Below the pieces are notes generated by a model. That model was not told where the DNA came from and did not search any database. It was given only the letters and a program-made list of their open reading frames with translations. A stretch of 64,000 nt of DNA from NCBI GenBank assembly GCA_023412495.1, contig JAEYNP010000007.1, positions 133,672 to 197,671 on the forward strand, written 5' to 3'. Numbering within the stretch: the stretch's first letter is position 1; each line of letters starts with the position of its first letter. Below, piece after piece: positions 1 through 9,345 of the stretch. Made by a program: the position numbers and the translations under genes. Source of the stretch: Pseudomonadota bacterium. Its GTDB lineage: Bacteria > Desulfobacterota > Desulfobulbia > Desulfobulbales > Desulfocapsaceae.

Positions 1-304
1 CAGGCTTCACCGTTTGCTTGAATTTAGCACCGTTAATTCGAGTCAAAAAGGGAAGTTGACGTTCATTGAAATTGTTATCGGGCATCTTGGCCATAAGAAG
101 CGCTGCGCTCTGAAAAACGGCTTCGCAGAGCAGGACGCCGGGCATTATGGGGTTACCCGGAAAATGGCCCTGCAATGCTTCGAGATTTTCCGGGATATAT
201 TTCTCTGTAACTATCGCTTCCCCTGTACACGAAACTATTCTGTCGACCCAAAGAAACGGCGGCCGATGGGGGATAAGAGCTATTATCTCATCAACATTCT
301 GCAT
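1..304 (-). CDS. FabZ/FabA-like 3-hydroxyacyl-ACP dehydratase, C-terminus cut by window edge
   Basis: The reverse strand reads from an ATG at 304 without a stop to the window edge, giving about 101 residues. The N-terminus has IPHRPPFLWVDRI, and further on GHFPGNPIMPGVLLCEA, the hot-dog-fold dehydratase signature in which His of GHFPG is catalytic. These enzymes dehydrate 3-hydroxyacyl-ACP. The start lies 2 bases after the stop of the upstream ketoreductase gene, so it is the next gene of the same operon. It presumably works on the product of that reductase inside the specialised lipid cluster rather than in bulk fatty-acid synthesis. The C-terminus is outside the window, so the acidic second catalytic residue cannot be checked. 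Confidence 0.85.
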   Translation of the reverse strand, partial: MQNVDEIIALIPHRPPFLWVDRIVSCTGEAIVTEKYIPENLEALQGHFPGNPIMPGVLLCEAVFQSAALLMAKMPDNNFNERQLPFLTRINGAKFKQTVKP

Positions 305-306
305 GA

Positions 307-1047
307 TCAGAGACCACCGTTCACTTCGAGGACTGTCCCGGTTATATAGGTGGCCCGACTGCTGGCGAGGAAGAGAACGGCATCTGCTACTTCTTGGGCG
401 GTTCCGAACCTTTTCATCGGCACCATTTTCTTATATTCGACGAGCAAATCCTGGTCAAGGTCGTTAATGAAATCTGTGGCGATAAATCCCGGGGACACGC
501 AATTGACGGTTATCTTTTTCTTGGCCACCTCTTTGGCAAGGGTTTTGGTCAGACCGATCTGTCCCGCCTTGGATGCCGCGTAATTGGCCTGGCCGGGAAA
601 ACCCAGGTGTGCCACCGGTGATGTGATGTTGATGATTCGCCCGTACTTGTTTTTCATCATGAGCAGAACGGCTTGCTTGGCCATGAGGAAAGTGCCGGTC
701 AGGTTCGTATCGATAACCTGCTGCCATCTGCTGGCGGGCATCATTGCCAAAAGGGCATCCCTGCGGATCCCGGCGTTATTGACAAGTATGGAGATGGACT
801 CGTATTTTTCTTCAATCATCGCAAACAGGGAAGCCACCTGTTCTTCACTTGCCACATCGCACTGCACCAGTTCGAGCTGCGCGGCAAAACGGCCATGTTC
901 CTCCTTGAATCGAGCGGCCGCTTCGGCATTGCCGGCATAGATCCCGATGACACGTGCCCCGGCTTCCAGGAAATTATGGGCAATAGCTCCGCCGATACCG
1001 CGTGTAGCCCCGCTTATCACCGCCGTTTTGCCGCTGAAGTCTTCCAT
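307..1047 (-). CDS. fabG: 3-oxoacyl-ACP reductase (short-chain dehydrogenase)
   Basis: This 246-residue protein is a full-length SDR. It has the cofactor motif SGATRGIG at residues 12-19, NNAG near residue 90 and the catalytic set Ser143, Tyr156 and Lys160 (NYAASK). Family members reduce 3-ketoacyl-ACP with NADPH. The gene sits 8 bases after the upstream FAD enzyme and 2 bases before a dehydratase start, which fits an operon that elongates and modifies an ACP-bound acyl chain. Because it clusters with desaturase-like enzymes it is probably a dedicated paralogue, not the housekeeping FabG. An SDR acting on another carbonyl substrate cannot be excluded. Confidence 0.88.
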   Translation of the reverse strand: MEDFSGKTAVISGATRGIGGAIAHNFLEAGARVIGIYAGNAEAAARFKEEHGRFAAQLELVQCDVASEEQVASLFAMIEEKYESISILVNNAGIRRDALLAMMPASRWQQVIDTNLTGTFLMAKQAVLLMMKNKYGRIINITSPVAHLGFPGQANYAASKAGQIGLTKTLAKEVAKKKITVNCVSPGFIATDFINDLDQDLLVEYKKMVPMKRFGTAQEVADAVLFLASSRATYITGTVLEVNGGL

Positions 1048-1054
1048 CTTTCGC

Positions 1055-2458
1055 CTAAGCCCTCAAAAAACTGTCAACATCGTTGGAGACAATGACCCCG
1101 TAATTTATTGCACCCAACCAGCCGGACATAATGATTCCTACCGACCCCACATGAAAAAGACCGGCGACTTGTCTGAAGAGAGAACGGGATACATCGAGTC
1201 CTTCAAATTTGGTGCCGAAGGAGGTGCCTTTGGTGTGTAGCGTATAGCTGTTAAAGGTCCTGGGGGTGGCGGCCTCCACCCAATCGATCTTCTGTTCGAC
1301 TCCGGGAAGATAACGATCAAGATCCAAAAGGGTTCTCTGGATGAGGGACTCCTTCTCCTTTTGATAACTTGCCTCATCGAGCAAAGCCCAATCGTCGAAT
1401 CGGCTGTTCATCGAAGCGACGATGGTATAACGGTTCAGGCCGGGTCGTGTTTTTGGATAGTACAGAGAAAATGTCTTTGATTTGGTATGCACGTCGAGCA
1501 ATTCCTCAGAATCGAACTCCGGGGCGGAGGAAGTGAACAGCAAATCACCGACATCGTCTATACATTCGCCTTCTCTGATGCCGAAGTAGACCTGGCAACT
1601 CGAGTTGTTGACGCGGATCTTATCCACCTTCTCGAGGAAATCATCGGAATATACCTCCCGGCTGGTGAGATTCTGGACGGTATTGGTGATGCCGCTGTTG
1701 GAAACCACCGCTTTTGAGGTGATGGTCCTGCCCCGCACCTCCACGCCCCTGACCCTGCCTTTTTCGACGATGATCCGATCGACTTTTGAATTCGTGCAGA
1801 TAGCAACCCCGTTTTTTTCCAGTTCCTCGGTCATCATTCCGATAAGCTTGTCGGTGCCGCCTTCGAAGGTGTAGACCCCCTTGTTCATGAAATTGGAGAA
1901 AACGATCCCATAGGTTATGGCCGGATCGTCGAGGGTCGAGCCATTGGCATAGGTGATCGGTTCCATGAGGAACCGATGGACATCCGAACGCCCCGGGAAG
2001 AAGCTGTTGAGAAGCTCGCGGGTGGTCATGGTCTGGTCGTCGTAGAAATTCATCCCGCCAACCGTGGCAAAGAATCTGTCGATGGTGGCGGCAGGGATCT
2101 TGAAGTACGACTGCAGCAGGCGGGTGAAGTCCTCCTTGTCGAAGGTCGTGCGCAGGGAAAACTGCGGGTTGTCGAAGACGATGTTCTTCAATTGCACGAT
2201 TGAATTCATGATGGCCTTGTTCCAGTACTTCTTGCAGGTCTTGACCATCCCGTGCGGAAAGCCGTGCAGAGAAATGTCGAAGATATGGCCCCGACGTTTG
2301 AACCAGGTGGCAAGACCACCGAGCCTGTGGTGGTATTCGAGGAGGAGGACTCTGTGTCCGCAGTTGGCCAGACGGTTGGCGGTGGTCAGCCCGCCTAAAC
2401 CGGAACCGATAACGATGACATCATAATTGTCGTCTAGCTGAGAAAATGGCACAGGCAT
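1055..2458 (-). CDS. Phytoene-desaturase-like (CrtI-type) FAD oxidoreductase, copy 2 of the cluster
   Basis: The 467-residue protein has an N-terminal Rossmann motif [14 protein letters not shown] (about residues 14-27), then [10 protein letters not shown], typical of CrtI/carotenoid isomerase-type flavoproteins. The C-terminus carries an FAD-contact segment ([13 protein letters not shown]). CrtI-type enzymes desaturate, isomerise or saturate polyene chains. Here the neighbours are fatty-acid genes, so an acyl-ACP desaturase or isomerase role is inferred. The gene starts 36 bases after the preceding FAD enzyme, a probable paralogue (also about 465 residues), and the two may form a heteromer or act in sequence. 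The exact reaction cannot be read from the sequence. Confidence 0.82.
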   Translation of the reverse strand: MPVPFSQLDDNYDVIVIGSGLGGLTTANRLANCGHRVLLLEYHHRLGGLATWFKRRGHIFDISLHGFPHGMVKTCKKYWNKAIMNSIVQLKNIVFDNPQFSLRTTFDKEDFTRLLQSYFKIPAATIDRFFATVGGMNFYDDQTMTTRELLNSFFPGRSDVHRFLMEPITYANGSTLDDPAITYGIVFSNFMNKGVYTFEGGTDKLIGMMTEELEKNGVAICTNSKVDRIIVEKGRVRGVEVRGRTITSKAVVSNSGITNTVQNLTSREVYSDDFLEKVDKIRVNNSSCQVYFGIREGECIDDVGDLLFTSSAPEFDSEELLDVHTKSKTFSLYYPKTRPGLNRYTIVASMNSRFDDWALLDEASYQKEKESLIQRTLLDLDRYLPGVEQKIDWVEAATPRTFNSYTLHTKGTSFGTKFEGLDVSRSLFRQVAGLFHVGSVGIIMSGWLGAINYGVIVSNDVDSFLRA

Positions 2459-2494
2459 AGGGCAACAGCTCTGAAAAGATAAAAATCGAAACTA

Positions 2495-3886
2495 TTATAA
2501 TTTGGGCAGGATGTGCTGATTGACGATGGAGACGCCGCTGAGCATTGATCCGATGATGCCGAGAAAACCCTGATCGGTGCCGGCAAGAAAGAGATTTGCA
2601 AACCCGATATCACCGTCTTTGACTTTATGCGGGCTGCCGTAGATCGCTCCACCGATTTTGGAGGTATAGCGTTCGATCGTCACTGGAGTAAAAGTGTCTT
2701 CATATACAATATTTGCCGAAAAACTGCCAATCATATTCTCTACTAACTTTACCGACTGCCGGGCGGCAGCCTGCTTCTGCTCCCTGTACTCGGAGGAGCT
2801 TTCCGCCAGCTTTTTCCATTTCGAGGCGTTCGCCAGGTGTGTGGTGCGAATTTCCAGCACATTCCTGGCGGGCATATCCTGGAAATTTCCGGGAAAGCAG
2901 ATGACGCCGCTGGAAAAGTCGACCTGATCCTCAGGGGACCTGTAGCGGAACCGATTGCCCTTGTTGAAAAAAATAATCGTACGGTTGGCGGGAAGGGGGT
3001 TGGAGAACGATCCGGGACGGACATGAAAAATAGATTCGATAAAGCCCAGCCGTGGCAGTTTTTCCTCCGGAACCGAACCACTGTCAATGAGTCGCAACGT
3101 TTCAGCATGGCCGATGGTGGAAACGATGTGATCGCATCCCATCGTCTCACCGGATTCGAGTTCTACGCCGAACGCGCGTTTTTGCTGCGTGAGGATTCGT
3201 TTTATCCCGCAGCCGAGCCGGCGGGTGCCGCCAAGGTCGCGATAGTGGTCATCCAGGAGATCGATAAAATCTTTGATCGTTCCCTGGGGTCGGAACATGC
3301 CCTCCTGAAAGATCGCCCGGAACATAATGGCGAACTGACTGAGATCCATGTCTTCCTCATAGCTCGAGCCGTAGTACATCAGTGGGCAGAGCATCATCTC
3401 TATGAGCAGCGGATCGGCAATGATTTCCGCAAGAAACTTTCTTGTGGAGCGAAAGGGCGCAGGAAGAAAGGGGTCAAAGGTGTCGAGAAACCGGAGCAGG
3501 TGGTTGAAATCATTTTCCGCCTTCGGGAACTTGGCGTTTACTTCTGCTATGAATGCCTCAAAATCGTTGGTGAAAACAAGTGACTGGCCATCCTGGAACA
3601 GGATCTCGCTTGCAATCTGCCGGCAGAAGGTCAGATCTTTCCGTGACAGTTTCAGCTGCCGTAACAGCCGGTTAAGCGGTGCTTTTTTGATTTCCGGCTC
3701 GGCGTAATTGGTAATGGCATGCAGGCCGGTTTCAAAAAGAATTTTATTTCGGTAAAAATACGAGTTAAGGCCGCCAAGGCGGGAGTGTTTTTCAATGAGG
3801 AGAACTTCGGGAGAAAATCGTGCGATCCGGATGGCAGCGGCCAGACCGGAGAGGCCGCCGCCAATTACCAGAATTGGGACTTTCAC
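2495..3886 (-). CDS. Phytoene-desaturase-like (CrtI-type) FAD oxidoreductase, copy 1 of the cluster
   Basis: This 463-residue flavoprotein opens with PILVIGGGLSGLAAAIRIA (GxGxxG) and has LLIEKHSRLGGLNS, and its C-terminus reads NLFLAGTDQGFLGIIGSMLSG, the FAD-binding end typical of CrtI relatives. It starts with GTG at 3886, four bases after the ACP stop codon, with an AAAGGA ribosome-binding site about 10 bases upstream. Tight coupling to an acyl carrier protein and a ketosynthase suggests that its substrate is an ACP-bound chain. It is related in layout to the next gene but clearly diverged. The reaction (desaturation, isomerisation or cyclisation) is unknown. Confidence 0.82.
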   Translation of the reverse strand: MKVPILVIGGGLSGLAAAIRIARFSPEVLLIEKHSRLGGLNSYFYRNKILFETGLHAITNYAEPEIKKAPLNRLLRQLKLSRKDLTFCRQIASEILFQDGQSLVFTNDFEAFIAEVNAKFPKAENDFNHLLRFLDTFDPFLPAPFRSTRKFLAEIIADPLLIEMMLCPLMYYGSSYEEDMDLSQFAIMFRAIFQEGMFRPQGTIKDFIDLLDDHYRDLGGTRRLGCGIKRILTQQKRAFGVELESGETMGCDHIVSTIGHAETLRLIDSGSVPEEKLPRLGFIESIFHVRPGSFSNPLPANRTIIFFNKGNRFRYRSPEDQVDFSSGVICFPGNFQDMPARNVLEIRTTHLANASKWKKLAESSSEYREQKQAAARQSVKLVENMIGSFSANIVYEDTFTPVTIERYTSKIGGAIYGSPHKVKDGDIGFANLFLAGTDQGFLGIIGSMLSGVSIVNQHILPKL

Positions 3887-3890
3887 GACA

Positions 3891-4142
3891 TCAGGCGTCC
3901 TTTAACAGCGGGAAGAGATACTCGATGCAACTGTTGAGTGTGGCAAGCTTCGGGTAATCTTCCTCCGGAATTTGCAATTTATGCCGCTTTCTCAATTCCA
4001 TGACGATATCGAGGAAATCCATGGAGTCGAGATCGAGTTGATCGCGCAGGGGCTGATCTGGGTCGAGGCCGGCAAAATCCGCTTCGTCATCTATATCTGC
4101 GATAATTTCCAAAATCAGATTCTTGATGTCTTCCTGTGTCAT
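3891..4142 (-). CDS. Acyl carrier protein
   Basis: An 83-residue acidic protein with the phosphopantetheine attachment motif LDLDSMDFLD, Ser40 being the predicted attachment site. Length and the helical acidic composition are normal for ACPs. A GGAGAG ribosome-binding site lies five bases before the ATG. The DSM motif, instead of the DSL of housekeeping AcpP, is common in specialised ACPs. Position between the ketosynthase and two FAD oxidoreductases marks it as the dedicated carrier for this cluster. Confidence 0.92.
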   Translation of the reverse strand: MTQEDIKNLILEIIADIDDEADFAGLDPDQPLRDQLDLDSMDFLDIVMELRKRHKLQIPEEDYPKLATLNSCIEYLFPLLKDA

Positions 4143-4311
4143 GAAACTCTCCGGTTTGAACGGGTGGCGAAAAAAATTATAAAAAGTGCAATATTCCCGG
4201 CTTCCTGGGGGAATATTTTTTAATGTTAATGGACTGCAGCCGGCAAAACACTTCCTATAACATACCCGCGCTATCTTGTTTATAGTTTTTTGTCTTCATC
4301 GACGAAAAAAA

Positions 4312-5547
4312 TCAGTCACCGGTGTACTTCTTCACAATGACGGCGGAATTGATGCCGACCATGCCAAAAGAATTGTTCAGGATGGTGTCGACCGATTCCA
4401 CCCGGACAGCCTGGTTGGCAACGAGGTTGGGCAGGACGCATTCCGGGTCGAGGGTGTCGATGTTGATGGTCGGGTGGATGATGCCGTCGGCAAAGGAGGG
4501 CAGGTTGCCGGCCAATTCCAGGACTCCCGCGGCTCCCATGGCATGACCTATGATGCTCTTGGTGTTGTTGATGTAGGTGGACCGGCAGTTGCCGAAAACC
4601 TCGGCGATTGCCTTGCATTCTTCGACATCCCCTTGCCTCGTTCCCGTGGCATGGGTGTTGATGAGGTCGATATCTTCCGGCTGCAGCCCCGCCCTGTGCA
4701 GGGCCAGGCGAATGCATTCCGCCTGACGCCTGCCGTAGGGCAGGACAAAATCCTTGGCATCGGAGTTCATGGCATAGCCTGCTATCTCTCCATAAATATG
4801 CGCCCCCCTTTCCAGGGCTCTTTCCAGGTGTTCGAGCACATAAATGCAGGCGCCTTCGGAAATGACAATGCCGTTTCTGGAGATGTCGAATGGTCGCGAG
4901 GCGCGCCGGGGATCTTCGGCCTCGGCAAGCGCCCCCTGAGCCTTGAAGCTCGCAAAGATCCCAAATGAGCCCACCGACTCGGAGATACCTCCGGCCAATG
5001 CCATATCCACCTCTCCCAGTTTCAGCATCTGTACCGCCTGTATGAGAGAGGCATTGCCGGCAGCACAGGCAGCGCCGATGACATAATGGGGGCCGGTGAT
5101 GCCGAGGTTCATGGTGATCTCTCCGGCCGGGTTGTTCAGTACGGTCCGGGGATTATGGTGGTGCGTCCAATAATCGACGTTATAGTTGTACAGGCTGATG
5201 TTGTAGACTTCGTTTTCGGTTTCGACTGTGCCATGTTCGGTCAAACCGATATATACGCCTATCCGCTCGGGGGAATAAGTCGAAATATCAAGCCCGCCGT
5301 CGCGCAGCGCTTCATTGGCGCAGTAAACCCCCAGACATCCGGCGCGGGTGCCTTTTTTGTTCTCTTTTTTCTTTCTGTATAACGTTTCGGGAAAAGAACA
5401 GACACCTGCCGGGGCTTTGCCGAAATACCTGAGGTCGATCTCCGTTATTTCACTGATGCCGTTTATCAGTTTTTCCCTGTATTCGGTGAGCGTTGCCGCA
5501 TTCGGGGAGGCCAGGCCGATCCCGCTAATCACTATTCTGCTTTGCAT
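4312..5547 (-). CDS. fabF: Beta-ketoacyl-ACP synthase (FabF-like)
   Basis: The thiolase-fold condensing enzyme has its nucleophile Cys161 in IGAACAAGNAS, the first active-site His in NTHATGTRQGD and the second in KSIIGHAMGAAG. These perform decarboxylative Claisen condensation of malonyl-ACP with an acyl chain. The ATG at 5547 gives MQSRIVISGIG, the usual FabF N-terminus, and 411 residues, the normal length. A TTG at 5601 would add an unrelated 18-residue tail. HATGT replaces the usual HGTGT, a small deviation. The 169-base gap to the ACP gene holds no gene. It is the first cluster gene on this strand. Confidence 0.88.
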   Translation of the reverse strand: MQSRIVISGIGLASPNAATLTEYREKLINGISEITEIDLRYFGKAPAGVCSFPETLYRKKKENKKGTRAGCLGVYCANEALRDGGLDISTYSPERIGVYIGLTEHGTVETENEVYNISLYNYNVDYWTHHHNPRTVLNNPAGEITMNLGITGPHYVIGAACAAGNASLIQAVQMLKLGEVDMALAGGISESVGSFGIFASFKAQGALAEAEDPRRASRPFDISRNGIVISEGACIYVLEHLERALERGAHIYGEIAGYAMNSDAKDFVLPYGRRQAECIRLALHRAGLQPEDIDLINTHATGTRQGDVEECKAIAEVFGNCRSTYINNTKSIIGHAMGAAGVLELAGNLPSFADGIIHPTINIDTLDPECVLPNLVANQAVRVESVDTILNNSFGMVGINSAVIVKKYTGD

Positions 5548-5697
5548 TGACGTAATGTTTGGTAATTGGAGTTCTGTGGTATCCGCCTGACTTTCATGCA
5601 AAGAATCCTTAAAAATGGGCTATTTTCTTTGCTGCGTCAATGAAAAAACGGCGAGATGTGACGTACAATTGAAAGACGAAGAGCACGAGTGCCGTAT

Positions 5698-6450
5698 TCA
5701 ATAGAGAAATTTATTCTTTTTCCGATTGGCGGATCTTCCGGCGAGGATGCCGAGAAAAAAGACTGCTGCGCCGGCGCCGAACCATAGAAATCGTGTCGTA
5801 TCGTTCTGCTTGGCCATGGAATTTTGCAATTCCGCGATTTCTTGTCCCCGTTTTTCGAATTCGATGACGAGTTGGTTGTACCGCTGAGAGGTCTGTTCCA
5901 GCTGGGTGGCGAACTCCGGATCCAGGACTTGTCGTGCTGGGTCGGAAGGGGCACCCAATGTTGCAGAGTTTCTCTGTTGTAGCTGCAACTGCTGAACCTG
6001 CTTCTCAGCCTCGGACAGTTTTTGTTCCAGAGCCGTGCAGGCCTCTGCGGCTTCTCTGTCTTTGTCCGTTGCTATTGCTGCATCTTCGGCCGGCCGTCCT
6101 TCAAGCTGTTTTTTCAGGTCGGCGAGCTCCTGCCTCAACTGTTGTACAACAGCAGTGTCGGGAATTTCTGATTTGAGATACTGCTTTGAGATCCATCCTC
6201 GCTTTTTATCTGCAGTCTCGATTTTGGCAAAAGTATCCTCCTCTTCGATGACTCGAACGGGATCCCCCGACCGAACCGCTCCGACTACCGTAAAAGGTTT
6301 CTCCAACTGGTCCCTGATGTTGATGACGAGGATATCGGAGATATATCGAAGATTATCCGCTTCCGATGCGGCGAAAGCGGGTCTCGGCGACTGCTGGTTG
6401 ACACTCAGGAAAACGAGAAGAAAACAGGCAAAAGTGACCGTGCGCAACAT
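5698..6450 (-). CDS. SH3-domain envelope protein with coiled coil and C-terminal membrane anchor
   Basis: The start at 6450 is chosen because GGAG lies six bases upstream and the product then opens with a signal peptide (MLRTVTFACFLLVF... ending AFA). A bacterial SH3 domain follows (about residues 30-95, with RDQLEKPFTVVGAVRSGDPV and RGWISKQYL). Next comes a Gln/Glu-rich coiled coil (about 105-210), then one transmembrane helix (FLWFGAGAAVFFLGILAG) and a basic KKNK end. This order matches the YgiM/TIGR04211 family of periplasmic SH3 proteins, whose role is not settled. The gap to the ketosynthase start is about 150 bases, so it may or may not belong to the lipid operon. Confidence 0.75.
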   Translation of the reverse strand: MLRTVTFACFLLVFLSVNQQSPRPAFAASEADNLRYISDILVINIRDQLEKPFTVVGAVRSGDPVRVIEEEDTFAKIETADKKRGWISKQYLKSEIPDTAVVQQLRQELADLKKQLEGRPAEDAAIATDKDREAAEACTALEQKLSEAEKQVQQLQLQQRNSATLGAPSDPARQVLDPEFATQLEQTSQRYNQLVIEFEKRGQEIAELQNSMAKQNDTTRFLWFGAGAAVFFLGILAGRSANRKKNKFLY

Positions 6451-6680
6451 TTCAATCTCCGGCATAATGTACATTACCGAGTTCCCAGGACTTCTTGCTC
6501 TCCATGGGATTCTTATCAAACAATTCATAATAATAGATTTCAATCGGTTTACAAACTCGATGTCGAGGCCTGACTCCCGGAACTGAGATCGTAAAAAGGT
6601 CAACCTCGGCCGCCGCGCTCTCAAACATTTTTTAACCCTTTGTATTCACCAGAGAATACTTTATACTAACTGATAAGTTT

Positions 6681-6800
6681 GATGGCGTAAAAAATCCGAT
6701 CTACTTCGTTGTAGGCCTGAAACGGCGCTTCGCTGTGCCATACGTACTACCAAAGCACCGTTTCATACACTACGCCTCGTATATCGAACTTTTTCCAGAG
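6681..6800 (+). repeat. Family A intergenic palindromic repeat, copy 1 (truncated)
   Basis: First of seven related copies. It has the core arm CTGAAACGGCGCTT, the spacer with TACGTACTACCAAAG and the return arm ending ATATCGAACTTTTTCCAGAG. It lacks the right-hand terminator-like tail (CTCCACGGGTTGGAGCACTTTT) present in the other copies. It lies in the divergent gap between the SH3 protein and the PilZ protein. Confidence 0.9.
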
Positions 6801-6811
6801 GAATGGGGAAT

Positions 6812-6952
6812 GAGAGCCCAATGGTCTTTCTCCCAATCTCCTCGTTATGCTTAAAAATATGATTTCCCGAAATAGTATCTGTATGCCTGCGCAAATTGTT
6901 CGCATGCCTTAAACCTTGCACAAAAATCCTCATTTTGCAAAAGGCTCATGAG
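6812..6952. repeat. Family B hairpin-ended intergenic repeat, copy 1
   Basis: The ends are complementary (GAGCC at the left, GGCTC at the right), and the right end reads CCTCATTTTGCAAAAGGCTC, shared almost exactly with the copy at 45966. The core contains TCGTTATGCTTAAAAATATG and ATGCCTGCGCAAATTG, also matching that copy. No reading frame is present. Together with the family A copy it fills most of the 552-base gap before the PilZ gene. Confidence 0.7.
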
Positions 6953-7002
6953 TAATACACTTTCTGCCATGATGTCAATGTCTTCTCGTTTGGAGTTTTT
7001 GC

Positions 7003-9345
7003 ATGAGCCAGAAGATCGAACAGAAACCTGACGTCCTTGAAGCTATATCTCAATCCGAATCAAAGAGGCGAAAACTCCGGTTCGACTACAATCTGGCGGC
7101 AATCGCCACTGGCTCGATTCAAGCCATCGGCAGCGATGAGTTTATGGCGGATCTTGCCGCTTTTCTCAACGGGGGGGCTGGGGAGAGGGACCTGCACCGC
7201 CAGATTCTGCTAGCTTTGGGAGAGGCATTGGTGAGCCCTGAAAAGGTACTCCGGGAGCGGGCACTTACCTTGCTTTCGGTTGCTGCGCAGCGTTGCGTTC
7301 AAGAACAGGACCGCGAGAAAATTGAGCTGCTTGTCAACAGCTTGTATAAATGGTTCGAATATGAGCAGGAAATCCTGCCGGGCTTCGAGACGGTCATCAA
7401 GCGGGTGGAAGAGATTGTCGGTTGGCTGCTCAGGATGTCGCTATGGAGGGATGCGGCGAAGATTGTCACCCTCTTGGCCAGGATCAACGATGGCAGGCTG
7501 GAAAAGAGAAAGGCGATAGAAAGTCTGGCGGGCAGATGCCTGGCTAACCTCGCAACCCGGCAACTTGTAGACATCCTCGCCGATACCTGTCTTTATCAAA
7601 AAGAGGAGCAGGAACCATGCTCTGAGATTCTGCGCAGTCTTGGCAGTCCTTCGGCCGCAATTCTGCTTGATCGATGCATCGATACTCCTGAAAAAACCGA
7701 GCGACAGGCGCTTCTGTGTCTTGTATCGAAGACTGCCGGAGGCTCACTATGGGAACTTATCGAGGAGGCACTCCCTCTGAAGCCTTCGGCGGAAGTCCTG
7801 ATAGACATAATTCTCCTCGTGACCGTGGAGAATGGGGGAGAAGCCATATTCCCGGCTCTTATGCAATACTTCGGTCATGAGGATAAGCGAGTTCAACAGG
7901 AGTTGCTCCGATGTACGATAAAACTTGGTGGGCGGGAAATGAAGGCTCGATTGCTGGCCGCCCTCGGTGTGGTGAATGACAGCCTGAAAATTGGAGTTAT
8001 CCGCCTGCTGGCCGAACATGGAGGAGGGGATGCGTCGGTGTTGTCGTCCCTCTGCGATTGCATAGAAAAAAAATGCCCCTCTTCCACAGGTCTTTGTCCA
8101 GGCCTGGCAAGAGCTGTCGCTATCGCCCTGCGGGCTTTCCCCCACCGGAAGAGCATAGAGGCGCTTGAAAGTTTGCAGCGCGAGTATGCCAACCTTCCGG
8201 ACACCGATGACCTCCTGCAGCAAATAGACCGGACTCTGAAAATACTGTATCCGCGGTTGCGGCATCTTCGTCATTGCGAGGCTGCCAAGGAAATTTCTTT
8301 CGATTCCGATCCCCTGCAAATTCAAGCTGCCCGCAACAGGGCAGCCGGGATAGATGAAGAAGTTCGAAAAATTCAGCATCAGGGCAATAGCAGGGACGCC
8401 GGTCGACTTCTCCAGCAACATGCTCAAGCCGCGGGCAAGGCGGGTGATTTCGTTCTTGCTGAAATGCTGATGGATCGGATCATGGAAATCGATCCGATGG
8501 CTCTCGACGAGGTGGTGGAACTCGGTAAGTGGTTGGATGTTCAAAAAAAGGCGATAGTGGAGCCGCTGCTCTCCGAAGTGTGGGACAGCCTTCGCGAGCT
8601 CTTGTCGCCACCGGAGGCAAAAGCGCTCCATCAGGTCTTGCGCCGGCAAAACTACCGCAAAGGTGACATCATAATCCAGGCTGGGGAATCGGACGAGTCT
8701 CTCTATTTTTTTACTTCCGGGGACGTTGGCCTCAATTGTCTAGTCGGTGGGGACGAACATTTCCTCAAAAGGATCAAGCCCGGCAATGTTCTCGGCGGAC
8801 CTCAGTTTTTTTCCACCTCGGTGTGGACCTCGTCGCTCAGGGCTTTGTCGGAGGTCCGGGCGCATGTCCTCGATCGTGATGTTTTTGGCCCGGTGGCCGA
8901 AAAATTTCCTGAACTCGAGGGGAAGCTGCACAGCTATTGCGTCAAGCATGAAACGAAAATTGCCGAGCTCGTCAGATCAACCGGCGACGACCGGCGAGAG
9001 TTTCCACGCTATCCGGCGGGACGGCTGATAACGAGCTCTCTGAAAGATCCTTACGGGTCAGGGGGTTCGAGAGAATTTCACGGAGAACTCGTCGATATCT
9101 CGAGAAACGGCATGGCCTTCACCATCAAGATCTCCAGCCGCGAGAACGCGAGACTGCTGGTTGGCAGAGAGATATTTTCGACAATACAACTCGGGGAAGG
9201 GACTGTAGCTCGTTGCAGTGGTATGGTGGTGGGTGTGAGGGAACAGAATGATGTGGACAAAAAATTCACCGTTCATGTGAAGTTCGCCCGGCGGATAGAC
9301 GAATTGACGCTTCGGCGAATAGCGTCCCACATGAAAAAATTATGA
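7003..9345 (+). CDS. Helical-repeat / cyclic-nucleotide-binding / PilZ fusion protein
   Basis: A 780-residue protein without signal peptide. Residues about 1-520 are leucine-rich and helical, resembling HEAT-type repeats. Residues about 535-625 form a cyclic-nucleotide-binding fold (YRKGDIIIQAGESDESLYFF...GNVLGG). Residues about 660-775 are a PilZ domain with RREFPR and DISRNGMAF, the RxxxR and D/NxSxxG motifs that bind c-di-GMP. The family role is effector output from c-di-GMP, and here a second nucleotide may also be sensed. GGAG lies eight bases before the ATG. The stop overlaps the start of the next gene (ATGA), so the two are translationally coupled. The partner process is unknown. Confidence 0.8.
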   Translation: MSQKIEQKPDVLEAISQSESKRRKLRFDYNLAAIATGSIQAIGSDEFMADLAAFLNGGAGERDLHRQILLALGEALVSPEKVLRERALTLLSVAAQRCVQEQDREKIELLVNSLYKWFEYEQEILPGFETVIKRVEEIVGWLLRMSLWRDAAKIVTLLARINDGRLEKRKAIESLAGRCLANLATRQLVDILADTCLYQKEEQEPCSEILRSLGSPSAAILLDRCIDTPEKTERQALLCLVSKTAGGSLWELIEEALPLKPSAEVLIDIILLVTVENGGEAIFPALMQYFGHEDKRVQQELLRCTIKLGGREMKARLLAALGVVNDSLKIGVIRLLAEHGGGDASVLSSLCDCIEKKCPSSTGLCPGLARAVAIALRAFPHRKSIEALESLQREYANLPDTDDLLQQIDRTLKILYPRLRHLRHCEAAKEISFDSDPLQIQAARNRAAGIDEEVRKIQHQGNSRDAGRLLQQHAQAAGKAGDFVLAEMLMDRIMEIDPMALDEVVELGKWLDVQKKAIVEPLLSEVWDSLRELLSPPEAKALHQVLRRQNYRKGDIIIQAGESDESLYFFTSGDVGLNCLVGGDEHFLKRIKPGNVLGGPQFFSTSVWTSSLRALSEVRAHVLDRDVFGPVAEKFPELEGKLHSYCVKHETKIAELVRSTGDDRREFPRYPAGRLITSSLKDPYGSGGSREFHGELVDISRNGMAFTIKISSRENARLLVGREIFSTIQLGEGTVARCSGMVVGVREQNDVDKKFTVHVKFARRIDELTLRRIASHMKKL

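Noticed and set aside
1..349. Plus-strand frames at the left edge
   Set aside because: They are shadows of the dehydratase and ketoreductase, whose motifs are on the minus strand.
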